A stretch of 64,000 nucleotides of DNA from Piezodorus guildinii. Lineage: Eukaryota > Arthropoda > Insecta > Hemiptera > Pentatomidae. The notes under the pieces are model-generated. The model saw nothing but the letters and a program-made list of their open reading frames with translations, was not told the origin of the DNA and ran no database searches. The stretch lies in assembly GCA_023052935.1 (NCBI GenBank), contig CM041295.1, positions 19,592,880 to 19,656,879 on the forward strand. The letters run 5' to 3'. Positions 43,646 to 54,095 of the stretch are shown here, in pieces. Positions within the stretch are counted from its first letter, which is position 1, and each line of letters starts with the position of its first letter. A program made the position numbers and the translations under genes.

Positions 43646-44055
43646 TGGTTTAAAAATGTATGAACATAATTTTCAAAATGATTTACAATTTCCTTATTTA
43701 TTTAGGTACAATTAATTTTGTTTATTTTAAATAATAATTATAAAAATATTATTGCTATTTCTTCCTTTAGTTGAATATTTAATTCCTTCAATTTACATAT
43801 TTATCTGTTTTTTACTAAAGCTTACAAGAGGATATGGTTAATTTTTTCGAATTTACAAAATTAAAGGTACTTTAGAGTAAGGAAATTTTAAATATCGGCA
43901 TGTTAGCCCTCTCTCCTGACTAATTATCGTCAGAACCGTTTTTGTGAATATCATAAAAAGGTTCAAAATGCATGATATAACGTGGCAATTCTGGTTAGCC
44001 GATTTTGATAAAAAAAAAGTTTAATTTTTAAATAATTTTACATCTTGAGACTACA
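43640..44055 (-). repeat. Family H repeat, partial
   Basis: Minus-strand match over TATCTGTTTTTTACTAAAGC, AATTAAAGGTACTTTAGAGT, GGTTCAAAATGCATGATATA and GTTAGCCGATTTTGATAAAA. Confidence 0.65.
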
Positions 44056-44399
44056 GAGTGGTTCGATTAAAGGAGCTAGCTAGCTAGTTAGATCCTTTTC
44101 AAGATTTTTTTTAATGAATGAGTGATCTGAAAAGTATAGCTTCTTTTAATGAATGAAGATAAACAGTCTTCCCTCTCCCCTTCCGCCCAGAAATGATCTG
44201 AGAAAATGATCTAAAGAGATGTTTTAGTAAATTACGATCCCCACCCTTCTACTTTCCATCATCGCTTTTTTACTAAGTCAATGATTCATAGTTGCACAAC
44301 TTTGCAATACATAATCTATGTTTTTTATTTAGGTGGGGAAAATCCTCAAAACCTGTAGGTCTTTTGTAAACATTTTTTTATTTGTTTCATATTTTATTG

Positions 44400-44617
44400 A
44401 TATTGACAATTTATCTATCTAAAGGCGAGGATAGTATCGATTTTTACTGTAAGGAGCCAGTATCTGCCTAGTTAAAGTGTGATGCCGTTAGTGTGAAATA
44501 CTGTGCATGGGATTCTCGTGTGTCCTGAGTTGAATTTTTGTGTAGTGAACCAGTCAGGGGAAAATGACTAAAGATAGGTTAGCAGCGCTTAATGCAGCGC
44601 AGAGTGATGATGATCAG
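44400..44617 (+). pseudogene. Syx1A: Syntaxin-1A 5' fragment (N-terminal codons plus possible 5' UTR)
   Basis: An ATG at 44564 in a good context (GGGGAAAATGAC) opens a frame reading MTKDRLAALNAAQSDDD before the repeat boundary at 44618. This matches the N-terminus of arthropod syntaxin-1A, the neuronal plasma-membrane SNARE that pairs with SNAP-25 and synaptobrevin in vesicle fusion. The less AT-rich ~160 bp upstream could be its 5' untranslated region. After QSDDD the expected acidic residues are replaced, in frame, by QLLSPRRARLSG, which is repeat sequence. No clear splice donor lies at the junction; a weak GTGATG after CAGA (44604) is the only candidate. The rest of syntaxin (Habc and SNARE helices, membrane anchor) is not in the window. 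It is either a first exon whose continuation lies elsewhere, or a captured or broken fragment. Confidence 0.6.
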
Positions 44618-44832
44618 CTCCTTTCCCCCAGACGGGCTCGCCTTAGTGGAATAGTGACTTCTATTTGCACTATAAAATGTCTGTATTTTGATTTCAATAG
44701 AGTTAAAAAAAAGAAAAATTAAATAATATTCCCTATCTTTTATATTACTATTTGTTTCCTTATTATATTAATGTTATCATATTTTTTTTTTTTTTTTTTT
44801 TTTTTTTAATGCTGGTTATCTAGTTGTTTTTA

Positions 44833-44871
44833 GCCCTGAAGAAGGCTCATAATGCAAGCCGAAACGCCGGC
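44833..44871 (+). ncRNA. Hammerhead-ribozyme-like motif (cleavage triplet altered)
   Basis: Stem I GCC/GGC, core CTGAAGA, one unpaired A, stem II GGCT/AGCC, GAAAC. The triplet is GCC instead of GUH, which should prevent cleavage. Confidence 0.5.
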
Positions 44872-45318
44872 ACACAAGTAAATCGAGTTTCTCACCCAAC
44901 CAATTTTTCCATCTAATATTCCCAACGGTCAATAATTACTCCAACAAAAATATCTTGATTTCTGCATCGAAGATCCCATTTGTTGCTGACTTAGCTCGAA
45001 AATAGATACAACTCTTACATTTTGATTTTGCAACAGATGAAAGATAAGTAGGGAACAGTTTCTCCAAGAACGTTGGATAATTATCAGGGAGTGTAGAAGG
45101 TGTCAAAAGCAAAAAGACTTGAGTGGCCATTACGTGCTATTGAGGTTGGGGCCGTGTCAATGCCAGCCCTCAGGGATTAGGGGATTCATTGCCGTCGCGC
45201 TCAGCAACGCTTCCCTCACTTCTTGTGCTTGAAGGATTCTACAAGTTACGGTTATTTACGGAGTTTTAAAAAATATACATTATCTAATGTACAAATGAAA
45301 TATACTACAGTAAAATAC

Positions 45319-45355
<37 letters not shown>

Positions 45356-45555
45356 CTGGTAAGCGGAACACCCGCCATTTACTTTTAAACATAGTGAAAG
45401 GTAAAAAAAAAACTTTTTCCCTTAAACTATAATCCGTTTATGGACATTTTACTTTATTATGAAGAAATCGAGATATTTTTTGTCGGAGTAATTATTGACC
45501 GTTTGGAATATTTGATGGAAAAATTGGTTGGGTGAGAAACTCGATTTATTTGTGT

Positions 45556-45594
45556 GCCGACGTTTCGGCGTGCGTTCTGAGCCTTCTTCAGGGC
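45556..45594 (-). ncRNA. Hammerhead-ribozyme-like motif
   Basis: Inverted partner of 44833-44871. Stem I GCC/GGC, CTGAAGA, a stem II of at least GGC/GCC, GAAAC and the standard triplet GTC. Confidence 0.5.
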
Positions 45595-45844
45595 TATAAA
45601 CAACTAGATAACAAGCATTAAAATAAAATTAAAAACAAAATAATTTTAATAAAATAAGGAAACAAATAGTAATATAAAAGAAAGGAAATGAAAAAAAAAA
45701 TGTTGCTTAATTTCTGGTGGTATATTATTTATTTTTTTAAACTTCTTTATTTAAACCAAAATACAGACATTTTACAGTGGAAGTAGAAGTCACTATCCCA
45801 CTAAGGCGAGCCCGTGTGTGGGAAAGGAGTTCACCATATATAAA

Positions 45845-46275
45845 TGAAATGCATAATAAGGAAAAGTATTGAGAACGTGAAATTTTTTTAATTCCAATTT
45901 TAAACGGAAATAAGCGTTTAAGTGTCCCTTGAGTCCAAATAACCAGTCGCGCAATATGTATAGGGTGTGCACGGTTGTGTTATACCGTGTGTGGTAAGTC
46001 TAGTAAAAAAATTAAATGTCTTAAGAAACTGAAATTTCATATTTAAGGCAACTATACGCCTGAGATATTAAAGCAAGTTTATAATCGAAATCTGCTAACC
46101 AGAAGAGCCACTTAATAACGTGCATTTTGCACCTTTTTTGATTTTCTCAAAAACGGCTAAACTCTTTGGATTAAACTCCTTATATCCGATGTAACATTTA
46201 ATGGGCTTTAATACCATATAGGTTTTATTCTCAGGACCTCTATCCAATAATCATTTTTAAAAATCTGGACCATTA
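45845..46275 (+). repeat. Family H repeat, 5' half
   Basis: AAAAGTATTGAGAACGTGAA, CTTGAGTCCAAATAACCAGT, TGGTAAGTCTAGTAAAAAAA, AGAAACTGAAATTTCATATT, TAATGGGCTTTAATACCATA; then truncated. Confidence 0.65.
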
Positions 46276-46479
46276 TTTATGTGAAAAAAACAAACAATAA
46301 AAAACGCTGTGGAGCTTATTGATTCTTCAGATGGGAAACTATTCTATTTCCAGAGAATATAAAAGTTGCCAACAGGTTGGCAGCAGAGTATTGATAGTAT
46401 AAAGATTGATCCATATTAAAACAAGCACAATTTTTTTCTTCCATCATCTTTTTTATTATCATTATTATACAATCCGTCA

Positions 46480-46526
46480 ATTTAGTTAACGTTTCGGGGC
46501 TTTTTCCCTATTATTAAGACTAAAAA
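46480..46526 (-). ncRNA. Degenerate hammerhead-like motif
   Basis: Minus strand: a stem I that still pairs (TTTAGT with AACTAAA), a decayed core CTTAATAATA, stem II GGG/CCC around AAAAAG, GAAAC and GTT. The CUGANGA box is lost, so it is presumably inactive. Confidence 0.4.
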
Positions 46527-46554
46527 GTTTTTAAAACATTTTGCTTTTAGTTAC

Positions 46555-47475
46555 ATTTATTAAATTTTTACTTTCACTTACTATATATAGTAAGGGGAAG
46601 TATTGCGATCGTGAAAATTTTCGAATTCCAGTTTTCAACGGAAATACACGTTTTATGGTCCCTGAGTCAAATAACCAAGTCCCGCAAAAAATTCTGTGTG
46701 TGTGTGTGTGGGGGGGGGTAACACTCGGGCGAAAGCGGTAAGTCCTATTAAACTAAAATTTCATATTTAAGACAATTATACGCCCGAGACGTGACAAAAC
46801 TTTTTTCATCAAAATGAGCTTACCAGAAGAGGCACTTTATAACATGCATTTTGCACCTTTATTCGATTTTCTCGAAAACAGTACAGACGATTTTGATTAA
46901 ACTCGCTATATCGATGTAAAATTTAATGGGCTTTAATATCATGTAGGTTTTATTCTGATTAAAATGGTCTGACAGGGCATAAATGCCGATATTTTAAATT
47001 TTCTTCCCCTAAAATACCTTTAATTTTGTAGATTCAATAAAAATAACTATATTATCTTGTTAACGCTGGTAAAAAACCGGTAAATATATGAATTAAATAA
47101 ATTCGATACCAAACTAAAGGAGAAAAGAGAAAAAAAATTTGTTAATGCAATTTTTCGTTTTTGAACATAAGATCAGTAATATACATGTATGATATACCGT
47201 TGGAAAGCTAAAAATTTAAGAAAAAATAATATCTCATACACAAGCTTTTAAAAGTTAATAGAGAGTGATGAAATAAACATAAAACTAAGTGATTATTTTA
47301 GATAATAATATTATTAGATTTTTTAATGAAACACATATTTCTATATAAATTCAATTTAATTAATTCCTTAATAGGTTCACGTATTTTTATCTCTAACTGC
47401 TTTTGAAAATTCTTTCATTGATTTTAAAAATGGAGGTATGTTAAAGTAGTGTGTTGCCCGCACCAGATTTTTTCT
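46555..47475 (+). repeat. Family H repeat, reference copy
   Basis: About 0.92 kb, non-coding, and the fullest plus-strand copy. Edge: CTTTCACTTAC (46571-46581) next to a hairpin TACTATATATAGTA; then GGGAAGTATTGCGATCGTGA, the GTCCCTGAGTCAAATAACCA block, a (TG)n tract (46695-46710), GAAATTTCATATTTAAGAC-type block, GCATTTTGCACCTTTATTCG, ATATCATGTAGGTTTTATTC, ATATACCGTTGGAAAGCTAA, and the tip GTGTGTTGCCCGCACCAGAT plus T-run. Subterminal inverted repeats, an internal TG/CA microsatellite and no open frame recall helentron-derived elements (DINE-1/HINE). That placement is inference. Confidence 0.7.
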
Positions 47476-47479
47476 ATAT

Positions 47480-48615
47480 CTATATATACCTATTTTCATG
47501 AAGTCACTTATTAAATAAAATTTTTCATAATATACAATTAACCATTAATTACCTTTTTTATTGATCCTTATTATTTTTTGTAGCTAACTGCTACATCCAC
47601 TTATAAAAGTTGACTATTGGATCACTGTTATATTTCATTTTAACTATTGCAAACTTTGTAATTAGCTAGTTATATTGTCACATTAATCTAATTCCTGAGG
47701 TTTGTATTTTGTTTTTTTCTACTTATCCAAAAAAATAAAGATTGATAAACTGGTTGAGAAATTCACAGTACAGAGTATTATGATTCAGTAAAACAGTTTT
47801 TTTTTGTTTTTGTTTTCCCTTTTTGAACCGAAATCTGTTATTATTTTCCGGAAAACCGAATAAATTTAGTTTGTGAAAACTATGCGTGTCAGCCTCCAGA
47901 TGATCTGTGTTTTCTTCAGAATAACAAACAACGAACACTTCAAAAACAAAATCATTATAAGTTGGAAAAATGGCCCACTTGAGCCCTTTCTTGTCTTTTA
48001 AGCAATTAATTATTATTGTTGACAAGTTGTCCCACCATTACCTGTCCCGCCATCTGCGTGAGATCCCTGAATACAACTGGCTAGACCAAGGGAGAATTCT
48101 CTTGTTAATGGTTGTCAGTCTCAACTAAATTCTATAACAGCCTCGTGCCCGATAATACAATTCCTAGCGGAACAATAGATAACGGACTTGGTAAACTATT
48201 GTACAACATGGATACCAATTTATTAGTTCCGTGGAACTGTAGCCTAGTTTCAGCTGCAAAGCTCATTATACCGATAAGGCACTTTAAATTAGACGTGAAA
48301 CAAATTTATGAGCTCATTTCATGCTGTTTTTGTTTGGAATGAGACCTTTCTTCAACAGTGTGGCTTCCATTAATTTTTGAAATAATAAATTACTATATTT
48401 TCCCATATTGGTATTATTAAAAAAAGATATCTTGAAAATAGAAATAATAAAAAGAAAATATACATCTACTTTCATATCAAACATTAATGCTCGATATAAT
48501 AGTATAGAAATAGAAATTTTGGTCAAAAAAAAATTTAATTCAACATGCTAAAAATCAAATAACTTCTATGCAGTATCCGTGTTTAATATCAACAAAAATA
48601 ATGCCATAAAAATTC
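47480..48615. other. Unassigned sequence
   Basis: Two facing frames, 47723-48025 (minus, 100 codons) and 48112-48342 (plus, 76 codons), have fairly protein-like composition but no domain I recognise. Sequence at 47880-48340 is less AT-rich than its surroundings and may be unique. Confidence 0.3.
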
Positions 48616-48619
48616 AATT

Positions 48620-50150
48620 AAATTATATAAAACTGGTGCGTGTAACACACGACATTAAATATTAAATATTAGAATTAAAAAAAAAAAAAAGTTAAAAGAA
48701 ATTATTATGTTTTTCGATGGATTTATTTACATTAATTTCAGAATAAATACGATGAAAAAGGGATTATTACTTCCTACAATAACTCCTTTTCATTTGTTTT
48801 TTATCTCTCTCCATTACCTAATAAAAAAATTTATTTCGGATAACATTCTTTTCTAAAATCTTTAGTTTTATAACCGGATATTATACACCTATATTACTAA
48901 TTTTATGTTCGGAAAACAAAAATTTATCGTAAAACATAATCTTGCTCTTTTTGCCCAAATTTGACATTGCCCAGCGACTGTCTTATGTCCTGGATGCCCT
49001 TTTCCAGTCTATATTTCGGTATGATGAAGAAATCGCTGAATGCGCCAAAAGACTGGAGGTTGAGCAGGGGGGCAGAAGTGTGAAAGCTCTACGACAGTCG
49101 CTTCGGGAAAAGGAGTTTGAAGAATGGGCCAATTGCAGGTAGCAGGGCATTGGCGTTCGACACTTCAAAGATACCCCGAGAGCCTACAGATATGTATGTG
49201 AGAAGCAAGTTCTCTCGGGGTCAGAATGGTCCAATGCCCTGAAACTGAACATAAACTATGCTCCCCGCGTGGAGTCCCAGGAGCCAGCGGAAAAGTGAGA
49301 GAAGTTGGGTCCCTCTGTCGCAAATGTGGCAGAGAGTCTGAAACACCAGCCCATGTGCTGGGAAATTGCCCCAACAACTCCCTCCTCATCACACGTCGGC
49401 ACCACATTTTACCTGTTTTGACGAGGTCTACTGCATTGATACGGACGGATCAGTTAGGTACGCAAACATCATTGCGTTCCCGAAGAACGGAAATACTGCA
49501 ATGATCCTGGACCCTACCGTCCGATATGAGACTAATAACCTCGATCAAGAAGAGAAATGCATCCTATTGATAAAATAGGATAAAATTGAGAAAATATGTC
49601 TAAGTGATTGATAAGTATGCTGTGTTTTATAAGCAACCCGATGTATTTGGGCAGCATTGCCAAATAAATAAAGCATTTCTCTCTAGTTCTTTTTTAAATA
49701 TTATCATATTGATAATTACCCGTTTAGTATAAATGCTAGCAACATGAAATGGCTGAGTTTTTCTAAGATATAAAATCAAATGTACTTCAGAAGAAGATAA
49801 TTCAGCATTTAAGCCATTTCAAAAAATTTCAATTAGAATGAAACCCACATGGTATTAAAGCGACTTAATTTTACATCGGTATAGCAAGACTTATTAAAAT
49901 CGTAGGCACAAAATGCATAGTATAAATTGGCTCTTCTTGTTCGTAGAATTTGGGGAAAAGAGTTGCTGTAGTATTTCAAGCATAAACTTATATGAAATCT
50001 CAGTAACGTACAACTTTTTGTTATTGAGATAGGCTTACCACAAACACAAACCTTTTTGCTCATTTTGGACTCAGGGGACCCTGTGACGTGTATCCAGCGG
50101 GTGAAAACTGGTATTCGAAAAATTTCACGTTCGCAATACTTTACTTTAAT
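48620..50150 (-). repeat. Family H repeat, split by R2-like debris
   Basis: 48620-48670 gives the inverted tip (CTGGTGCGTGTAACACACGA). 48840-48940 and 49700-50150 give the body and the other end (ATGCTAGCAACATGAAATGG, CACGTTCGCAATACTTTACT). The R2-like fragment at 48945-49690 lies between. Confidence 0.65.
48945..49690 (+). pseudogene. R2-like LINE C-terminal endonuclease fragment
   Basis: Reading across frames: RLSYVLDALFQSIFRYDEEIAECAKRLEVEQGGRSVKALRQSLREKEFEEWANCR, a stop, then GIGVRHFKDTPRAYRYV, SGSEWSNALKLNINYAP, SLCRKCGRESETPAHVLGNCP (a CCHC zinc-binding motif, C-x2-C...H-x4-C), RRHHILPVLT and, in the next frame, VYCIDTDGSVRYANIIAFPKNGNTAMILDPTVRYETNN. CCHC followed by a D-I-I.F ... 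ILDPTVRYE block is the layout of the restriction-like endonuclease end of R2/NeSL-type LINEs, which cut the target before reverse transcription. The polymerase is missing and frameshifts break the piece. AATAAATAAAG near 49662 is the 3' end. Confidence 0.65.
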
Positions 50151-50224
50151 TAGAGATGGGCAAATACTCGGAAAAAAAGAGGAGTGCAGCACTCAAATAA
50201 TTAACCAGTTAAATTACAGAATAT

Positions 50225-51350
50225 ACTTCATTGTCCTGTGGCTTAATATGGCTTCTGTGCATATTTTTTTAGGTCTTGTTTTTTTTTTTCATATTGTCGG
50301 TTTTAAAATCGATTATTTAGCCTTTGACCGAGTCTGGCACCCAGGATTGCTTTACAAACTCCCTAAATTCCTCCCTCTTACATACTACTTCATTATCCAG
50401 TCCTATCTCTCTGGAAGATCCTTTAAAATAAACTACAATAGTTCCTATTCATCTATTATTACTCAGTCTGATGGTGTTCCTCACGGCAGTATTATAGGAC
50501 CCATTCTTTACACGGTCTATACAGTTCATATCCCAACCCATCCTAACACCTTCCTTTCTACCTATGCTGATGATATTTGTGTGCCATCAGTTAACAGCGA
50601 TCCTACTATTGCCTCTCAAACTCTTCAATATCACATCAGAGACCATGAGGTATGGTGTCATAATTAAAATCAATTCCAACAAATCCCACAAAATTACCCT
50701 TCGTCGTAAACCTATGACTGTAGGGCAGGACTACAGTGTCATTAAATAATATTCCCTTCGTACCAATTGAAGAGATATGCTATGTAGAGCTCCTGCTTGA
50801 CAAACGTTTAACATGGAATCCGCACACAAGACTGAAACGACAAGAAACTGCCTATCGCTTTCGCTTACACCGTTGAACACTTACTGGACAGACGCTCTAA
50901 CCTTCCACTTAACTACAAAAGGCTCATCAATATCACCATCATAAGGCCTATCTCGACTTATGTAATTGAGCATTGGGACTTTACTAAAGCATCAAAGTCT
51001 TCCCGTATTAAATCGTTACAATCAAAAAGCCTCAAACTCCATATTTTGTCACGAATCAACTGATCCATAAAGACCTTTATGTCCTATGCGTTGCTCTTTT
51101 GCCGGAACCAAGGATCAATCCTTCCATGATAAACTCCACTCCCACTCTAACCTACTAGTTTCAATCCTTGCTTCCTTATTTATTCCTGACAATCCTCCGA
51201 GGCGTCTGACAAGAAGATGGCCTTCAGACCTTCTAGTTTAGATTACCTAGTAGAGTGCTGCCAAAGGACAGTTTCTCCTCGTGTCTTTTATGTGACAGCT
51301 AATTTACTACACGCATAATCTAGTACAGTTGTAAATTTTAGTAAACATTA
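50225..51350 (+). mobile_element. J1 Jockey-like LINE, longest 5' extent
   Basis: A frame at 50056-50667 reads DYLAFDRVWHPGLLYKLPKF (the AFDRVWH..L..KL block), LPLTYYFIIQSYLSGRSFKINYNSSYS, DGVPHGSIIGPILYTVYTVHIP (GVPQGS changed to GVPHGS) and STYADDICVPS (catalytic YADD, near 50560). It then breaks up: LRRKPMT, LLDKRLTWNP, IIRPISTYVIEH, DNPPRRLTRRWPSDLLV. This is the only J1 copy here that reaches the DxxxAFD(R/K)VWH motif. The 3' end has TACAGTTGTAAATTTTAGTA at about 51325. Confidence 0.75.
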
Positions 51351-51359
51351 ATATTAAAA

Positions 51360-51899
51360 AATCGATTATTTTAAACTCTTCAGATATAATGGATACAATG
51401 GTCTATTATTATGTTTTTTTTAGTCGTGGAATCACACGGTACTATCGATTTTAAGACCGCAAGCCCGAGAATCGACTATTTTAGTGTAAGTGGAAGTAAA
51501 AAACGATTTATCAAACTATTAATAATAAATCAATTTTTCATTTGTATCAACATTCTGAATCCCCGAGTAATTCTGGGTTTAAACGAATCCCTATTACAGG
51601 GGCGTTAGGAACGGCAATAAGCAGCCATCTGTTTAGCAGAAACACAAGCAATTACAATCCGAGCGGATCGCGGAGCTCTAGTTAATTTTAGAGGGAAATT
51701 GAAGCAGGCTAGAGTAGAGGGGCACACGTCACAGTAATCATTAGAAGCGACTCGTTAAACAATGATTCCCTAGCTCGCTAAACTCGTCCAAAATGTTGGC
51801 AGTCACTCTCAGCCTAAGGGCTCACTTGCACGATCGTTCATTTTGTCGTTCTAGTCCATCGTTTGAAGGGAAGGAAACTACTTGGGGAAAGAAACGTCG
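51360..51899. other. Possible unique sequence
   Basis: Near-balanced composition (51590-51880), no repeat match noticed, no convincing exon. Confidence 0.35.
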
Positions 51900-52400
51900 G
51901 TTTGGAAATAAAAAATGTTTTTAATCTCCCGGGACTAAATTCCCTTAAGAATAAGAAGAAAGTACAGGTTTGACGACCGAAAGAGTGTAGTCATAATAAC
52001 AGTAGATTTAAACAACAAAATGTAAACTAAAATAATGAATTGAGGGAATAAACTATGTGCATATTTCCAAATCTAACTCTTCGAATTAAATAAATAAACA
52101 AAAATAGATACTCCATTAAAGGTAATTTAAATGGTATAAAAACACAACGAAATTTGTATTTCTAGAATCTTCGCTTTGGGGTTACCATCTATTTAACTAG
52201 GAAAGGAAAAGGTGGTTGAAAAGGAGCGATTTAAAGGAGGAAACAGTTCTTGCATGACGGGTCTCAGGAGGGATAGAATTCCAAAGAGAGGCAGCTTCGG
52301 CCAGAAAGGACTTTTCCAACGCAGCAGTGCGGTGAGGAGTAGTAGAGGTCAGAAAGAAAGATAGAACGGGTCCTACCGTAGTAACCTTACAGCATCATTA
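51900..52400 (-). pseudogene. CR1-like LINE C-terminus and 3' end
   Basis: Minus strand, 52190-52400: VGPVLSFFLTSTTPHRTAALEKSFLAEAASLWNSIPPETRHARTVSSFKSLLFNHLF. The core HR..A....F...A...WNSIP..TR.. ..FK..L..HL is the characteristic C-terminus of many LINE polymerases. The 3' untranslated part runs to the GGGAATTTAGTCCCGGGAGA region at about 51925. It resembles the 42830-43645 copy in layout. Confidence 0.65.
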
Positions 52401-52614
52401 CTTTTCCTCGATCCTGGCCCTCTATCCAGGCATGTTATATACTTATCTTACTTTTATTTTTTATTATTATGATTAAGTAACGATTAATATTATTTAGGTG
52501 GTTCTGGAGAAAGAGGAAACAAAATTCATTGATTTCTTCTGTTGATAGAATTATTTGAGGCTTATGGAATTACTTTTAACAGTGCTTTTTAATTTTCTGA
52601 CTCTAAAGAATTGA

Positions 52615-52880
52615 GACAGGGGAGCCTGTGGCTGAGTGGCTAGCGCGCTGGTCTCTCATGCTACAGGTTGTGAGTTCGAATCCCAGTCCCGACGGGGCTT
52701 TTATAAGGATGTATATCAATGGGGATTCACTCAAAGCCTCTCCCCCGGGTATGTGAGACCCGTCAGCCAAATGTTGGCCACTCACAAAATTAGGCGTAGG
52801 GAGTGATAACCCCACCCTACAAAATGCATCAAGAAACGCGAGTGTAATCTCCCAGGAGAATACATCGCGCCACTGGAAAG
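52615..52880 (+). mobile_element. tRNA-derived SINE, group B
   Basis: Head GGGGAGCCTGTGGCTGAGTG with A box and GAGTTCGAATCCCAG B box, body TCAGCCAAATGTTGGCCACT, ACAAAATTAGGCGTAGGGAG, end ATCGCGCCACTGG. Closely related to 30060-30362 in the opposite orientation. Confidence 0.8.
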
Positions 52881-52929
52881 AATTGAGATTTCATTATATG
52901 TCATATTTTTATATATCAAAAAAAAAAAA

Positions 52930-53210
52930 AGCTGTGCCACTACAACCCATGAAGAGTTTTGGGCTCAGTACATGTAGTGATTCGTACTGTTTCTAGGCCA
53001 ACGGCTGTGCAATGAGGTGATTTGGCAGAGATCAAGCTCAGCCGCCAGGTTTTTTCGCCGTTTTTGGGTACCCACTTGATTGAGGCTGGGTGTGGCCCAG
53101 GAGGGTCTCCCATACCCCAGGATCCCCCCCTCCCCCGCGCCGAAATTCTAACCCAGGACCTAGAGCACAGTACACTAGGGCTCTAACCACTAGACCACGC
53201 CGCTCCCTTA
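52930..53210 (-). mobile_element. tRNA-derived SINE, group A
   Basis: Minus-strand head GGAGCGGCGTGGTCTAGTGG. The body includes AGGAGGGTCTCCCATACC, GTGCAATGAGGTGATTTGGC and CATGTAGTGATTCGTACTGT, all shared with the other group A copies. Confidence 0.8.
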
Positions 53211-53394
53211 TATCATATATTTCACGATAGTTATAGTACACGATAGTAGTTTATTATGTAAGTTTATTTGTTTAATTTTGGATTAAGTATGCAAAAGTGT
53301 GCGACAGGCTTTTGTTTGATTGGGGGTCACTCGGGTGTTAGTTTACCGCATTGTTAGGTGATTGATCTGGCCAAAAGGGCTATGTATCTTTAAT

Positions 53395-53484
53395 ATTTTT
53401 TTTATTTATTTTTTTTATTTAGAAATAATACAATCTGTCACAATCTTGGGCCATGAGTATTAATGCTATAAGAATTCATTCATT

Positions 53485-53555
<71 letters not shown>

Positions 53556-53560
53556 TTTTT
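53395..53560 (-). mobile_element. J2 LINE 3' tail with (TA)n and poly-T
   Basis: ATAATACAATCTGTCACAAT...GGGCCATGAGTATTAATGCT is the J2 terminal block (compare 19660-19720). It is followed by a (TA)n tract at about 53489-53537 and a poly-T run at 53538-53561. Confidence 0.6.
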
Positions 53561-53739
53561 AATAACTCAATGAAATTGGAGAAGACCTAAGACCTGGATA
53601 AGGCCAGGCGCTCAACCAAAAACATTTTAGTTCCAACACTAAAATGTGGTTTGTTCAGCATTTATTTTTATTTTGTTTTATTTATTTATAGTAATTAACT
53701 ACTGTATTATACAAACACAATAAGTAAAGATGCATGGTG

Positions 53740-54095
53740 AAGACAAGTCAAAAAAAATGTCTTGAGAAAGAACTATCACGGGCTAGGTATGCAAAAAGTG
53801 GGATATTGACGTCATTATGGAGGAGTTGATTTGTGACAAAATAAGGGGCATTCAGGATTTTGGATTGTAAGGATTGGATGCAGGGGAATTAGATGGCTTA
53901 GTAGAGCCCCAAAGCTCGATACCATATGTCCAAATAGATCTAATAATACTGATGTAAATGAGTTTTTTGTACTAAACTGGAAGTTTCGTCTAGTAACTGT
54001 AGTAATAATCGGAATCTTCGAGCAGTTTCTTGTCGTTTCAGGATTTTTTAAGGATTCCAAGTAAGGTGCTTATCAAGATGGAGACGTAGGTCGGA
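53740..54095 (-). pseudogene. J1 LINE fragment
   Basis: Minus strand: LRLHLDKHLTWNP, then ETARRFRLLLQ-type, IRTIWTYGIELWGSTKPSNSPASNP-like blocks in several frames, and PILCH at the end. Truncated at both ends. Confidence 0.6.

Larger units (their letters stand above)
44618..45829. mobile_element. Palindromic hammerhead-bearing element P3
   Basis: Arms at about 44618-44985 and 45460-45829 are inverted copies. Both outer ends start CTCCTTTCCC, followed by GGGCTCGCCTTAGTGG, a GTGACTTCTA block, AAATGTCTGTATTTTG, a hammerhead-like motif, and ACTCGATT / CCCAACCAATTTTTCCATC and GGTCAATAATTACTCC inner blocks. The ~470-bp centre is unrelated to the arms and includes a scrap resembling the J1 C-terminus (44970-45120) and an (AAT)n tract (45319-45352). 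The left outer edge abuts the syntaxin fragment, which has no counterpart at the right edge. Layout is as in P1, larger than P2. Confidence 0.6.

Noticed and set aside
47723..48342. Pair of facing frames that might be exons
   Set aside because: Composition is protein-like, but no domain, splice signals or homology could be supported; kept only as an unassigned region.
52620..52695. tRNA gene (A and B boxes, tRNA-like start)
   Set aside because: The acceptor ends do not pair, and the sequence continues into a body shared with 30060-30362; it is a SINE head. The same reasoning applies to the tRNA-like heads at 3600, 28100, 29610, 33960 and 53200.
53489..53561. Replication origin or matrix-attachment region ((TA)n plus poly-T)
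   Set aside because: It follows a LINE tail and is most simply explained as microsatellite expansion of that tail.
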